A DNA stretch of 64,000 nt. Origin: Arthrinium phaeospermum. Lineage: Eukaryota; Ascomycota; Sordariomycetes; Amphisphaeriales; Apiosporaceae. This document shows positions 1 to 10,748 of the stretch, in pieces (the first letter of the stretch is position 1; every line of letters starts with the position of its first letter). The stretch is taken from contig QYRS01000010.1 in assembly GCA_006503535.1 (NCBI GenBank), positions 1,488,001-1,552,000 on the forward strand, in the 5' to 3' direction. Both the position numbers and the translations under genes were made by a program. Below the pieces are notes generated by a model. The model saw only the letters and a program-made list of their open reading frames with translations, made no database searches and had not been told where the DNA came from.

Positions 1-40
1 ATTAATTTCAAAATCTAATAGATCAACTTCAGCCCGGTAC

Positions 41-1242
41 CTAGTTCTCCAGCACATATCTGTATCTCGCCTTGCCCTCCTCCATGTCCACGATGGCCTT
101 GTTGGCATCCGCCATGGGACGCTTTTGCACCCAGGGCTTGATCTTCTTATCCGCCGCGAGCTGGAGCATTTCCCGGATCTCGTGCGGCGCGCCAATGCCG
201 CTGCCGCCGACCTTGATGCCGCTGAAGATGATGGTGAAGGCGTTGATGTTGGGCAGCTCGCCGCCGTCGGGGGCTCCGACTTGGATGAAGGTGCCCTCCA
301 CCTTCAGCAACTTCAGATAGTCCGTCAGGGGCATCTTGCCGCTCGACACGGTGCAGACGATCAGGTCGAGGCTCCGGGCGTGCTTGTTGGCCCAGTCGGG
401 TCTTCCTCGGTGGCGATGTACTGATCGGCGCCCAGCTTCAGCACGTCCTCGCGCTTGTCGGCCTTGCGCGAGATGCCCACGACCCTGTCGGCGCCGAGGG
501 CCTTGGCGAACAGGACGCCGAAATGGCCTAAACCGCCCACGCCGACGATGCCGACCGTCTTGCCCGGTCCACAGCCGTTCTTCTTGAGCGGCGAGTACAG
601 GGTGATGCCACCACACAGCATCGGGGCCGCGTCGGCCGAGTCGATGCCGTCGGGGATCGCCAGCACGAAGTGGCCGTTGGTGCGGTTGTGCTTGGCGTAG
701 CCGCCGTAGGACTTGCCCTCGCCCTTGGGATAGACACCGGCGTAGGTGCCGACCATGCCGCGGGCGCAGTAGTTCTCCTTGCCGCTGGAGCACTCCGGGC
801 AATCGGCCTCCAAACACGAACGGGCCTGCGCACCGACGCCGACGCGGTCGCCCACCTTAACGTGCTTCACGTTCTTGCCGACGCGCACCGCCTTACCCAC
901 GATCTCGTGACCAACGCAGCAAGCTAGAATCGCGGAGTGTGAGCTTGGAATTCACAGCTTTGGTGCAGAGTTGGGTTGGATTGAATTGGAAGAGGCGGGA
1001 CAGTAAGAGGCCCGAGTGGGCCGGGTGCTGGGATGAGAAAAGGCAAACTCACGGTAGGGGGTCTCGCCCCAGCCCGACTTGAGCGTGTGAAGGTCAGAAC
1101 CGCAGATGCCGCAGTGGCTGACCTCAATATCGACGTCGTCCTCCTCCCACTTCTTGGGCTCGAACTCGCCCCAGAGCATCTTTCCCTCGACGGCGTCGGG
1201 GGCGTGGCCCAGCCATCCCTCGAATTTGTCTCCGGAAGCCAT
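41..1242 (-). CDS. Zinc-dependent (cinnamyl-type) alcohol dehydrogenase, frameshifted
   Basis: Medium-chain, NADP(H)-type alcohol dehydrogenase of about 357 residues that interconverts aldehydes and alcohols, probably in the cytosol. Exon 1 is 1053-1242 and begins MASGDKFEGW. It contains the catalytic-zinc cysteine motif CGICGSDLH. The intron (924-1052) has a GTGAGT donor and TAG acceptor and splits the proline codon before CCVGHEIVG. Exon 2 (41-923) has structural-zinc cysteines (SCLEADCPECSSGKENYC) and a Rossmann GVGGLGHFG followed by SRKADKR, a pattern typical of NADPH-preferring ADH6/CAD enzymes. The frame breaks near 398-401: the family's EEDPDWA stretch needs one extra C in a CCC run. 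Upstream and downstream parts are otherwise collinear and complete, so this is either a recent null allele or a one-base sequence error. The family call is secure; the substrate is not. Confidence 0.9.
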
Positions 1243-4200
1243 TGTTGGAAGATTTGGGGGGATATGGGGAATGTTGTGAAAGAGGTCAAGACTTGGCAAT
1301 AGGGTCTTCTTGTTGACTTCCAAGTTGGAGGGGCGGCGGCATTTTCTATACCTGGACGCTTGAACCCGTGCCCCTCTCGAGGGATTTGAAGATTTCCGGG
1401 CTCGCACGCATCATGGCGGCATGGGTTCGGATTAGGCGGAGGCTGGATCGACTAGCAACGGAGTCGTGGGACTTTGGGCTCCACCTCTCTGCTGGGTATT
1501 GACCTGATCGAGGTGAGTCCATGACGAATCGACCGCGGTAGGTTTGGATGACATCAAATCAAGATAAGGTCGGCATTTAGCTCCCAGAACCCAGCTTTAG
1601 CTCGCGGAATAAGGCCGGGACTACACGCATGGGAGATGCAGCCCCAGGATGCTCCTCCCCGTGGGTCCCTGCAATCGCCCGGCAATTGCAATTGCAACTG
1701 CAACTGCAACCACAACCGCAACCTTCAAAATTGGGGGCTGAGAATAACTTTGGTCGGGAGGCTTCCGGCAGTTGCTGAAGAAGCAGCATTGCGAAGGAAG
1801 GTGGCTGTCACGGCCGCGGCATTGATGCGCTCAGAGCAACAATTTCAAGTTGCGGTAAGGGCGATGAAATAAGGAAACGGCACACAGGTCGGCCTGACTC
1901 CTCCCCACCTCGGCACGACCCTTGGGCCTAAGCATTGTACGAGTCATTGCAATCGATACGGGCATTCGTAACCTAACAAGTACAGTACAGTACCTACTTG
2001 TAAGCATTCAGGAGGATATATCCTACGTATCGGCGATAATCTTGGCAAACAGAGATCGCGGGGTCCGCAAATGCCGCACCCGCACCTGCAAGTTGCACTT
2101 CACTTCACTTACACTAATTGGAACATTCTTGTTGCTTGTCGCATTCTTTCCATCTCCACTCTGCTTGGTAATATTCTGTTATCTGTTATCGGTGGTCGGT
2201 GGCATCGGCGATAAGCCGTTGGCAGAAAGGCCAGCCAATTTCTATTAGCTTTCCATGCAAACCTAAAATAATTTGGGTTCTCAGGTGGGACTCGATCCCG
2301 CCTTCACTTACCAATGGTGATTTTCAACCACTTTGGAGTCGAGACGTGCGTAGATGGCCAGGACTGGCTGGATTCCTGCGGACGGCATACCGGACACTAC
2401 CAAACTTTAACAATACACATACCACTTGTTCTTGGGGCCGGTCATGATCTTTATCGATGGCCGCTCCGGTGGGGGGCATGTCCAGGTTCACTTCGCCTCT
2501 CCTCCTGGGTGACCTATCTGTGTCTTGTTGCCCACTTGCAGTCTGGCTTGAAACGTCGCCCCGAGCGAGATGGCCATGGTCCATCAATCCGGAGTCAGCC
2601 GTAGCCCGCAGCGTCTGGGCGCGGGGTGGTTCCCCACAAGTTGGTCGAGCTTCGTCTGTCTGCCGGTATTGAACAAACAAAGATGGCGCCCGGATACGGC
2701 GGACCTGGAGCTGAGCTCGACCCGGCCATCCGCAACGGTCTTTAGTCCGTTTCGTCGCACACTCTACTGATCTATCCAGTTCCCATCTCCTCCGGGAATA
2801 AACCCAGAGAGATCGCATCGGCATCTGCATGCCGCTTAGAAACTTCTCGAAGATGCGGCTGTCAGAGAAGGTCTTGGCAACCGTGAGCGAAGGCCCCGAG
2901 TTCGTTGGATGTTCGGATGCCAAGATCAAACCCCAGGCAGAGCCCTGAGAGGGACATCCGTCCGTGCATCAGCAATTAGCTTAGCCACGTGGTCGACTGG
3001 TGTGCCATTAGAGCTGAGATGGTGATTCTTTTTCCTGGGTGACATATAAATCTCGATTTGATGCCAGCCAAGGCCAGCGGAAACAAAAGACTCACACCCT
3101 CAAAAAACATACATTCATGAAGAAGGTAATATACCCATAAATTAGCTGATGACTCTCCCGCACGGATACCGGGCGGGGAAGAAAGGGGCCGCTGTCCGCC
3201 TGGTACAATGCAAGATTCTAGGGCCCTTTCCAGTGCCCACTAGGACGGTGCGCCATGCTCCGACGGTCGGATTGTGGGGAGCTGTGCCGGCCTTCTTTGA
3301 CCCAGACGTTGCTATCTCTTTTTCTCTTCTGTCTCTTTGTCGCCAGATCAATCCAAATGCCCAGGGGATATATGCGTGTCCCACTTTGCGACAAACCAGA
3401 ACCCCTCGGCTTTGAATTAAACTTGCTCAGCTGCAAGGGGCAGCTGTGCGGCGGGAGCGAAGGGGGACGGGGCAGAGCGGTGTCGGCTTCCACAGATCAG
3501 AGTCCTGTCGGGCGGAAGGTTCAAACAAACCAAACAATGGCTTCTTATCGCGGCGAGTCGGCACGGTTGCTTTGTTTGGCTTGGCACATGCCTTCGTCTC
3601 GTGGCAAGATGACTCGGGTTAGTGGTATCAAAACTGAGTGGTTCGTCAAGGCCTCCGACCGCTTGATGCAAACATCCTTCGCCGACCCTGGGGATCGAGG
3701 TCCCTTTTATGTTGAAACTGGTGCATCTAGATCAGAATACAGCATCCTGTCGGCCTAGTGCTTGAGACGACGAGTTGTTGCCATAGAGGCAAATGTCCAT
3801 GTTGTTGTCGGGACAGACAGGAAAGTCAGGCAATTCGCCATCTTTGTGGCGTGAGAGATTGACCCATCAGGGAAGTCGATATGGTCCCATTCTGCCGCGT
3901 CGGGGAAAGTCACGTCCCAAGTTCGGGTCCCATGAAGCGTTGTGGCCTGGTTACCCCAGCATATGGGTTTCTCCGAGTGCTTGGACTTGGCCCGGTAATT
4001 TCCTCCAACGTCTCGCATGGCACGTTTGAGTCATGGAGACCCTGCCGAGAGACCTAGAATGTCCGATATATGACCAGGCAGCTGCTAGCTAATTTTCTAG
4101 ACGCCTTCGATCCTTCGACAGATCTCGCCAACAGGTGCACCAATCTCCCCAGCGATGGGCAGGGTACTGACTTTAAGGTTTCCTGATATTACCACATCCC

Positions 4201-4496
4201 TTCTTTCCAAGATAGTGCCGTCTCCCCGGGGCCCTGCGACACTCCTTCTGCGTTCTGCGATGTCCCATCGTTCAATTTGATCAGAGTTTGAGAAATTGCT
4301 GGCCAGCAGCAGCCCCCTCACTGGGACGTCCAGGCCTCTCGGCCTTGGACGCTGGCCGGTCCGGCGATCACTCCTGCCTGGCTCTTCTTGTTGACGAAAC
4401 AAAACAAACAAACCCACACCTTGACCCCAAGATCTTGGACAAAGCTTTCTCCCGATCCTCTCTGTCGGCCAACATCGCCTCGCTGATGCCTCTACG
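1243..4496. other. Long intergenic stretch, no supported gene
   Basis: About 3.25 kb without a gene I can defend. It holds the ADH promoter at its left end, a CAATTG/CAACTG/CAACCA low-complexity run near 1680-1725, and a TATAAA box at 3045-3050. The box is followed by an A/C-rich leader-like stretch and an isolated ATG at 3117 that opens only seven codons before a stop. Several open frames up to about 200 codons exist (for example 2324-2929 minus), but none shows a recognisable domain or splice logic. Confidence 0.5.
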
Positions 4497-6038
4497 ATGC
4501 CGCCCGGCCCTGTCGGAGCGATTCCACCGCCTCCAGGTGTGACGCCGAACTTCGAAAACCCCGAAGATGTACTAAACACCATCAACTTGGCGTCGCAGAT
4601 CCTCTCCATCGTCATCATGACCATCTTTCTTGCTCTGCGCGTCTATGTGAAGATGAGGGTGGCCCCGCCGTTCCTCCTGGACGACTGTGAGTTGCTTCGC
4701 CCGCCCGCCGGACCCTGTGCTAAGTAGGCGACCAACGGGACGTGCTGACACTAGTGCACGATGATAGGGGCTTGCTGCATTGCATGGGTGCGTTTTGCCC
4801 AACTCGAACACTCCTCCCCCTCCCGATTGACCAAATGTCGTCGACGTCCAGAGGCTGACCGCTCCTTGAAACCTGTAGGTGCTTGCAGTTGGATACAGTG
4901 TGACGGCCTTGATGAGTGAGCAGACCGACCCCGCCATAGCATCAAGAGTTTACAATGCTGACACATATCACAACCAGTGGGACACTTTGGCGGAGGGTAT
5001 CATGCGTGGGACTTAACAGTCCAAGATTACGAGGGGTTTCTCAAGGCACGTCATAAAAGACCAGACCGCTTCCCGTGTCGCTGCTAACTCGTATTCGTCC
5101 AAAGGCCCTCTATGCAGACACTCTGGTCTACGGCCCCAACGCATGGTTCACGAAAGTATGCACTTTGCGAAATGAGAAGAAGAGACTTACTGATTGCTTG
5201 GCGCTTCCTCCCCCACGGCCCTTGGCTAACACTTGTGATTGTCAGTTCGCCTTGCTGCTCGTCATCGCGCGCGTCTTCGGGTCGTTCCGGGCGACGCGCA
5301 TCAGCGCCTGGGTCATCATCATCCTCATGCTCTGCTACTACGTCCCCGTCTTCATCATCAAGGTCCAAATCTGCCGGCCCATCAGCAGCTACTGGGACCT
5401 GAGCATCAAAGGGACGAATCTCGTCTCCCAGCGCTCCCTGTTCGTCGCCGATACCGTCATCAGCACTGTGAGTGACACCGCTGTGTTGGTGCTGCCCATC
5501 CCGGCGACCATCTCCCTGAGGATGCACATGGCCCAGAAACTGAAGATCTGGTGCATGCTGGGCTTGGGCGGCATCGCGACGATGGCCAGTATCGTGCGAA
5601 TGGTGATAGTCATCCGGCTGCAGACCTCCGACGACCAGAGTGTCGACTTTGTCCGCTTCAACTTGCTTGGGTAGGTGAACGTTTCTGCATTCCCCCTATC
5701 TCCGGCCCACCCACGACGCTGGATGGGACCCTCTGCTCCGCCATTAGCGTGGTTAGTTTCTGATATCTGATATCCTCTCTAGCACCGCCGAAGTCACCAT
5801 TGGGGTTGTCTGTGCCTGTCTTCCGGCTCTGAACATCTTGGTAGCCCGGCGCCTCATCTCGTCGAGGGAAAGCAGCGAGAACTCGCAGTCCAAGTTCGTC
5901 GAAGTGATGAGGAGTATCAAGTTTTTGCGGGGGAGTAAACTGCAAACGGCGCCCCCCATCACCCCCTTGCGAGCGACGAACGTGACGAGAAACAACAATC
6001 TTAATGTTAATAATGATAATGCAATGGAACTACGGTAG
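4497..6038 (+). CDS. Rhodopsin-domain (SAT4/Pth11-like) seven-helix membrane protein
   Basis: Predicted 348-residue integral membrane protein of the fungal rhodopsin/SAT4 family that also includes Pth11-like receptors. Seven exons were fitted by phase: 4497-4686, 4768-4787, 4879-4915, 4978-5045, 5105-5155, 5246-5670 and 5783-6038. The joined protein has the family's FLLDDW motif after helix 1, a GHFGGGYHAWD extracellular loop, KVQICRPISSYWD before helix 5 and a cytosolic Asn-rich tail. Exon 2 is only 20 bases. Intron 4 appears to start with GC (AAG then GCACGT), since no GT donor keeps the frame. ATG 4497 gives the usual Pro-rich N-terminus before helix 1. Ligand and function are unknown. It is one of three such genes in this window. 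Confidence 0.88.
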
Positions 6039-6369
6039 GGGTCAACTTTTTGGTCTTCAAAGCACATACTCGGAATTAGCGATACTTGTCATTGCCATCA
6101 AACTCTTATAATACCAGGGGACTATTCATGAATCCAGTCAACTCATATTCGTGTATTGATGAGACATTCTGATATCGGGCACTTCATGACCCGACACGTA
6201 CAGAAGACGCCACGAAGCCGAAAATGCATAACTATTGTGAACCACAATGTACTGATGGCCAGACGCTTTCGTAATCGAATCAAACAAGCTCATTCTTCCT
6301 CCTGGCTACGCCATATCGAGCATCTGTGTCGTGGGAATCGTACCATTGCGCCATCTTCCTGATCCGACT
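6039..6369. other. Convergent 3' intergenic gap
   Basis: A gap of 331 bases between the ends of two convergent genes. I see no further structure. Confidence 0.5.
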
Positions 6370-7167
6370 CTAGGCATCGCGGATGAACTTATTGTTCTCC
6401 GGAGCGATATCGTACTTGGCGTGCTCCAAGGCAAAAGCCTTCATGACCTCCTGCTGGTACGCATTGTGGTACGGCGACGCGGCGAACTTGGGGACGTCGT
6501 AGTGGATGTACAGCAGCTTCAGCGTATGGATCGGCTTGCGCTCCGGGTCTTCGGCCGCCGCCTTCTCCTGGGCCTCGAGGTACGCGGCCCGGTCGACAAA
6601 GGGGTTGACTTCCTCCTCCCACTCGCCGTCCTTCTCGTACTGGTGGAAGGTGCGGTCGCGGCAGTTCATGGTCTCGAACTTCCAGTCGAAGGTGTCGGCC
6701 TGGTCGTAGGTCGGCAGGAAGCTGTACTTGGCCGGGAAGTGGCCGCGGGTATCGATGAGGCGGCCGACGGTGTAGAGGAGGCAGAAGAGGTAGGCGTCGA
6801 ACTCGACGACCGCCCCCTCGTTGCGCAGGTGCAGGACGTTGCGGTACGGGGAGATCTCGCTGAAGTGGAGGAAGGCGGAGAGGCGGTACAGCTTGGCCAG
6901 GAGGCAGACGTGCAGCCACTGGCGGCGGTTGGCGCGCAGGGAGTCGGGGAGCAGCGCCATGACCTTGGGCTGGTAGAGGCTGGGCTGCAGGGTGGCCACG
7001 GGGTAGGTCGCCGGCTGCTCCCAGCAGGCCTCGTGGACGCCGTGCGAGCAGCCCTGGCGGACGCAGGCGGTCTCGGCGGCGGGCCAGACGCCGAAGACGT
7101 CCTGGATCTTCTCCTGCTGCTCGGGGGTGGCGTTGCCCCAGTGGTCTTTTCCGGTGACGTCCTTCAT
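6370..7167 (-). CDS. Uncharacterised protein with CX4CXHX5C motif (short paralog)
   Basis: Single-exon protein of 265 residues starting MKDVTGKDHW. An upstream in-frame ATG at 7191 would add eight residues, so the start is uncertain. I do not recognise the family. It is clearly homologous to the N-terminal 250 residues of the gene at 14565-16514. Both share CVRxGCxHxxxxxCW (a possible metal site, C-X4-C-X-H-X5-C), then YPVxTxQPSxYxP, NRxQWxxxCLLAK, ExDAY, GRxIDxRG, FDWKFE and DGxWEE in the same order and spacing. This copy lacks the long coiled-coil tail of its relative. No signal peptide or membrane segment is visible. Shared blocks in two diverged copies argue that the gene is real and under selection. 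Confidence 0.8.
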   Translation of the reverse strand: MKDVTGKDHWGNATPEQQEKIQDVFGVWPAAETACVRQGCSHGVHEACWEQPATYPVATLQPSLYQPKVMALLPDSLRANRRQWLHVCLLAKLYRLSAFLHFSEISPYRNVLHLRNEGAVVEFDAYLFCLLYTVGRLIDTRGHFPAKYSFLPTYDQADTFDWKFETMNCRDRTFHQYEKDGEWEEEVNPFVDRAAYLEAQEKAAAEDPERKPIHTLKLLYIHYDVPKFAASPYHNAYQQEVMKAFALEHAKYDIAPENNKFIRDA

Positions 7168-7958
7168 GGTTCTTCGGCGACTGTGGATCATCAGTGTTTG
7201 TATTGCATGAAAAGACTCTTTGTCGGCGAAGACATGGCAATGGAAATGGAAATGGAAATGGGTAGCATACCTGGGTGACGTTGAGTAAGTTTGGGTGCTG
7301 CTGGATAGGGTTGGTTGCTGGAAGAGCGTCGAAGAAACGGGGTTGTTGGTGCGATGATGGTTAAAGTTCTTGCACTGTTGCAGTTCATGCCTCGCTTTCA
7401 GATAAGGGTTTCTTAAGCTAAGGCATCCAACGTGGGCTGTGAGTCGGCGATCAGGTTTTGCTTAGTCGTCGGTCAAGCTGCGCTTAGTCGGCGAGGGGCG
7501 ATCAAGTCTGCTTAGTTGGCGAGGGGTATCTGAGGCACACGACTCACAACGGAAGTGAACAGGAGCACTAGATGGAACTCGACAGGACATCATGGCACAG
7601 GAAAATGGATGTTTGAGCTAAGGACCACAAGTAGGCAACTCAATATTCTCGGAGCAACAAAGGGGTTGCCCGGGAATCAACAAAGTTGCGGTAAAACTGG
7701 CTTGATGAATAGAAAAGAACAACTCTGCTAAAAGTACAACTTGAGTGAGTGGCATAACTAGCCAAAAGGCATGAGTGCATGACAATACGGCTGGTCATGG
7801 TTTCTCGCTGCCACAGCCCCTGAGGGATTGGTCACTGCTACTTCGGCTCTACAACCCCCCTTGCAGCTGGTGGACATCTCTCAATCACCAAATCCTTCCA
7901 AACCCCGAAGCCCGTTCCTCGTCCTCGACAAAGCATCCCGGGCTAGGCGGCATGTAGC
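7168..7958. other. Promoter/intergenic region with short repeats
   Basis: About 790 bases upstream of the minus-strand gene at 6370 and downstream of the one at 7959. It holds a TGGAAA microsatellite (7241-7260) and the GCTTAG repeats listed separately. No gene was seen. Confidence 0.5.
7460..7527. repeat. Imperfect GCTTAG...GGCGAGGGG direct repeats
   Basis: Three copies start with GCTTAGT at 7460, 7482 and 7510. The last two continue into GGCGAGGGG. They lie about 300-350 bases upstream of the start of the 6370-7167 gene. They could be regulator sites or a decayed minisatellite. Confidence 0.55.
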
Positions 7959-9509
7959 TTATTTCCAATGCTTGACAACCTGGTATCTCTTGACCGGAAC
8001 AGAGCCACTGCTGCGGCGGAGCCGGGCCGGGACCCGCAGCTGCTTAGTCTGCATGTTGAAGCAAGTCACAGCCCCAGGCCCCGAAGCCGACCGAAGCGCC
8101 TTTCGAACCCCCTCGGAAGCATCCGGTTGAGCTGTAGCAATAGTCACATCTGCCGTCGTAGTCCCATTCGCGAAGCCCATCCCGCTACTGCTACCGCTGC
8201 CGCCGCCGTTACCGCACAGCGGGTACAACTGACGATTGCACATATCGCAAAAGACCCCCTCGGAGACGGCCACGAAGTCCGGCCCCCAAGACGAGGCGCT
8301 CTCGCACACCTCGACGGCGCTGTGGGCCGTGTGCTCGCTGACGACGAGATGGTGCTCCTGGCACCAGCGGTGGGCCTCCTCGTGGCGCTTCTCGACGCGG
8401 CGGTCCAGCACGGGCTCCTTCATCTTGCGCTTCTCGGGCTGCTGCTGCGGCGGCTGCTTCTTCTTCTCGGGCAGCGTCGCGGACTCGGTGATGAGCGGCG
8501 GCTGCGTGGCGGTGGCGGTGGCGGTGGCGGTGGCGGAGGAGATCACGGCCGGGTCTTGATCGGCGGCGACAGGAGCACCCGTCGTGTCGGCGCGGCGACC
8601 TAGGGGACCTAGGGTGAGGACCGACCTTAGCGTCACCCCGTCGAGCAGGTGCTCATCAGGGACAGGGGTCGGCCTGCCGCCGCCGAGGTCGACATTGTTG
8701 AAGGGGACGCCGGCCAGGGAGCAGCTGTGGGTGTGGCTGCTCTGAATCGCGTCGAAGTCGGCGTCGAAGCCGGTCTCGGGGTCCTTCTGGTTGACGACGG
8801 ACAAGCCCGAGGGGTAGAAGGGGATGCAGACCCCCAAATTCTTGTAGAACTGCTGGCGCCCCGGGGCGTTGCACAGGGTGTCGGGGAACTGCTGCCACTG
8901 CGTCGCCGTCTGGTTGGACTGGTCGGCCGCGGTGCCGGGGAAGAAGAAGTCGACGAGGCGGGCGCTCATGCCGACGACGAACTCGCCCGTGTTGCTGAGC
9001 CAGAAGCAAGGGGGCTGGAAGAGCGTCGTCACCCCGGGCATCGGCGCCACGCTCGGGTACCACGGCACGTCGCAGAACTTGGCGGCCGCGCCGTTCCAGC
9101 TGCGGAAGTCGGCGCCCGACGACGTCGACGACGACGTCGTCAGCCACGACACGCAGATCGGGTCCGAGCCGAACGCCGACAGCTGGATGTACTGCGGCAC
9201 CTTGGACGTGTCGGAGCCCTCCTTGCCCTCGATGGTCACGGTCACGGACCCGCCGTCGCTGACGATGGCGTCGTTGGTGCCGGAGCCGATCTCGGCGCCG
9301 TTGATGTCGAAGAGGGTCACCCGCGGGGTGTTGCCCTTGAGATCCTGGCCCTCGGGTACGGCCTCGGAGCTGTTGGTGGCGCCGGCCCCGATGTTGACTT
9401 GGATCTTGTCCGGCAGAGGCGAGGAGAAGAAGTCGACCAAGGCAGGGGCCGAGAGCAGCCCGCCAACGCCCAAGGCCAAGATGTTGATGACGGCGTTAGC
9501 AGCGGCCAT
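7959..9509 (-). CDS. Secreted or membrane-anchored protein of unknown function
   Basis: Single-exon protein of 516 residues. The N-terminus (AAANAVINILALGVGGLLSA) is a signal peptide or anchor. The first 250 residues have five or more cysteines and many aromatics (for example FQPPCFWLSNTGEFVVGM and CNAPGRQQFYKNLGVC), suggesting a folded extracellular domain. A low-complexity Ala-Thr run comes from a GGTGGC-type codon repeat at about 8505-8540. It is followed by a Lys/Glu/Pro/Gln-rich charged linker, then a Cys-rich segment (FCDMCNRQLYPLCGNGG) and a basic C-terminus. A TATAAAG box on the minus strand lies at 9754-9760, about 245 bases upstream. I do not recognise the family. Long antisense open frames here are shadows of the GC-rich coding strand. 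Confidence 0.8.
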   Translation of the reverse strand: MAAANAVINILALGVGGLLSAPALVDFFSSPLPDKIQVNIGAGATNSSEAVPEGQDLKGNTPRVTLFDINGAEIGSGTNDAIVSDGGSVTVTIEGKEGSDTSKVPQYIQLSAFGSDPICVSWLTTSSSTSSGADFRSWNGAAAKFCDVPWYPSVAPMPGVTTLFQPPCFWLSNTGEFVVGMSARLVDFFFPGTAADQSNQTATQWQQFPDTLCNAPGRQQFYKNLGVCIPFYPSGLSVVNQKDPETGFDADFDAIQSSHTHSCSLAGVPFNNVDLGGGRPTPVPDEHLLDGVTLRSVLTLGPLGRRADTTGAPVAADQDPAVISSATATATATATQPPLITESATLPEKKKQPPQQQPEKRKMKEPVLDRRVEKRHEEAHRWCQEHHLVVSEHTAHSAVEVCESASSWGPDFVAVSEGVFCDMCNRQLYPLCGNGGGSGSSSGMGFANGTTTADVTIATAQPDASEGVRKALRSASGPGAVTCFNMQTKQLRVPARLRRSSGSVPVKRYQVVKHWK

Positions 9510-10748
9510 CTTGGTGTAGTATAGGAGTGAAAAGATGATATGAACTGAAAATCAGGATTCGAATGAACTTGGTGATTTTAGAATGAAATGGAAAGACACC
9601 GAAGAAGGGTTGATGTTTGAGCGAATGCAGATAGCCAAAGAAATGAAGGAAAAGGAAACGAAAGGAGAAACAGAAAGAGAAGAAGTTGTTAACGTTGTTG
9701 TAGACTTTGTGTTGAGATTCCGAGTAACGACATTGTCACGGGCAAAACTTGGTCTTTATAGAAGCCAGGGACAGTGACTTTGCCTCACTCACACCACGCC
9801 CCGCCATACCGACCTGTGAGGTGAGGCTCGAAATAGATTATCAGTAAGACACCTGAAACCCAAGTAGTCCCTGATGCCTTTAATGTTGGTTCATGTTGTT
9901 TCTTCGGTATTTCTAGAAGATGAAACAGTCAGCTAGGTAGAACATCTACTAATTATCGCATTAGAATCTCGTAGAGGTTGATATCCTTGAAAGTTGGTAT
10001 TCTTATCATGAAACCAATATGTAATCAGATATGCTCTATTTAATGTCGTCAGAGTCACATTGAGCGGCGGTCCATCTGATTGGCCGCATGTTTCCTTCTA
10101 TTCCTGGACCCCATGCTGACTGTGCCGAACCATCAAGCGAGCTTCAAGCAACTTGGGGAATTTCCCAGGTAACTCTTGGGTTGCATGCTGACGAGAGACG
10201 TTCTAATTAGTAACAAACCCAAGGGTATGAAACAACTAACTACTAGACGCCGTGTTAAATCGGTAACGTCCAACACTTACTGCCCTACATCGCGTAGGGA
10301 AACATCGTATCAAATGCCTTCCAAATATGGGAATGCCAATTGAACTTCATCTAGACTTCTAAATCTATCTCTCGACTGGTTATTGTGGCCGCATCTCATC
10401 ATGGAGCCTATTACCACAAACCTGGGATGAAACTCAGCATCAACAATAGCACACTCAAGGTGGTCTAAGCCGTATGGGACGAGTACTCTCTCCGTTCATT
10501 GCGATTTCGAGAGCCCATGATGAGGACTCAGACGGAATACATAAACCATACCCATCTCTCACTCTTGTTAGACCTGAGCTCCAGACATCACAATCCACTC
10601 TTCTCTACTTCACTATACACATCCAAAGATCCAAGCACTTCCTACCTCAACACCCATCACCAACTAATTCTTTTACATCTATTTGCCGAAACCCTCTTAC
10701 TAGCGACATACATCCTACAATTCCAAGATTCCTTCCTAGTTGACCAAA
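9510..10748. other. Divergent promoter region
   Basis: About 1.2 kb between two divergently transcribed secreted-protein genes. It holds a purine-rich GAAA/GAGAA stretch at 9590-9690 (leader of the minus-strand gene), a TATAAAG box on the minus strand at 9754-9760, and a C/A-rich leader before 10749. No gene was seen. Confidence 0.5.

Noticed and set aside
2280..2350. tRNA-like arm on the minus strand (GGGATCGAGTCCC) with a possible GAA anticodon loop
   Set aside because: The acceptor and D stems do not pair, and the anticodon stem would have an eight-base loop. No full cloverleaf can be folded.
2324..2929. 201-codon minus-strand open frame
   Set aside because: No domain, signal or splice context. 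Composition is Arg-rich in a GC-rich stretch, as expected by chance.
3045..3140. TATA box, leader-like sequence and an ATG starting MKK followed by GTAATA
   Set aside because: Looked like a gene start, but no acceptor downstream gives a convincing continuation.
3255..3758. 167-codon plus-strand frame with a hydrophobic stretch
   Set aside because: No family resemblance, and the hydrophobic part is not at the N-terminus. Treated as chance.
6331..7278. Long plus-strand open frames opposite real genes (also 8649-9524, 33603-34469 and 51561-52175)
   Set aside because: They mirror the GC-biased codons of the true minus-strand genes and show Arg/Val/Ala-rich nonsense composition.
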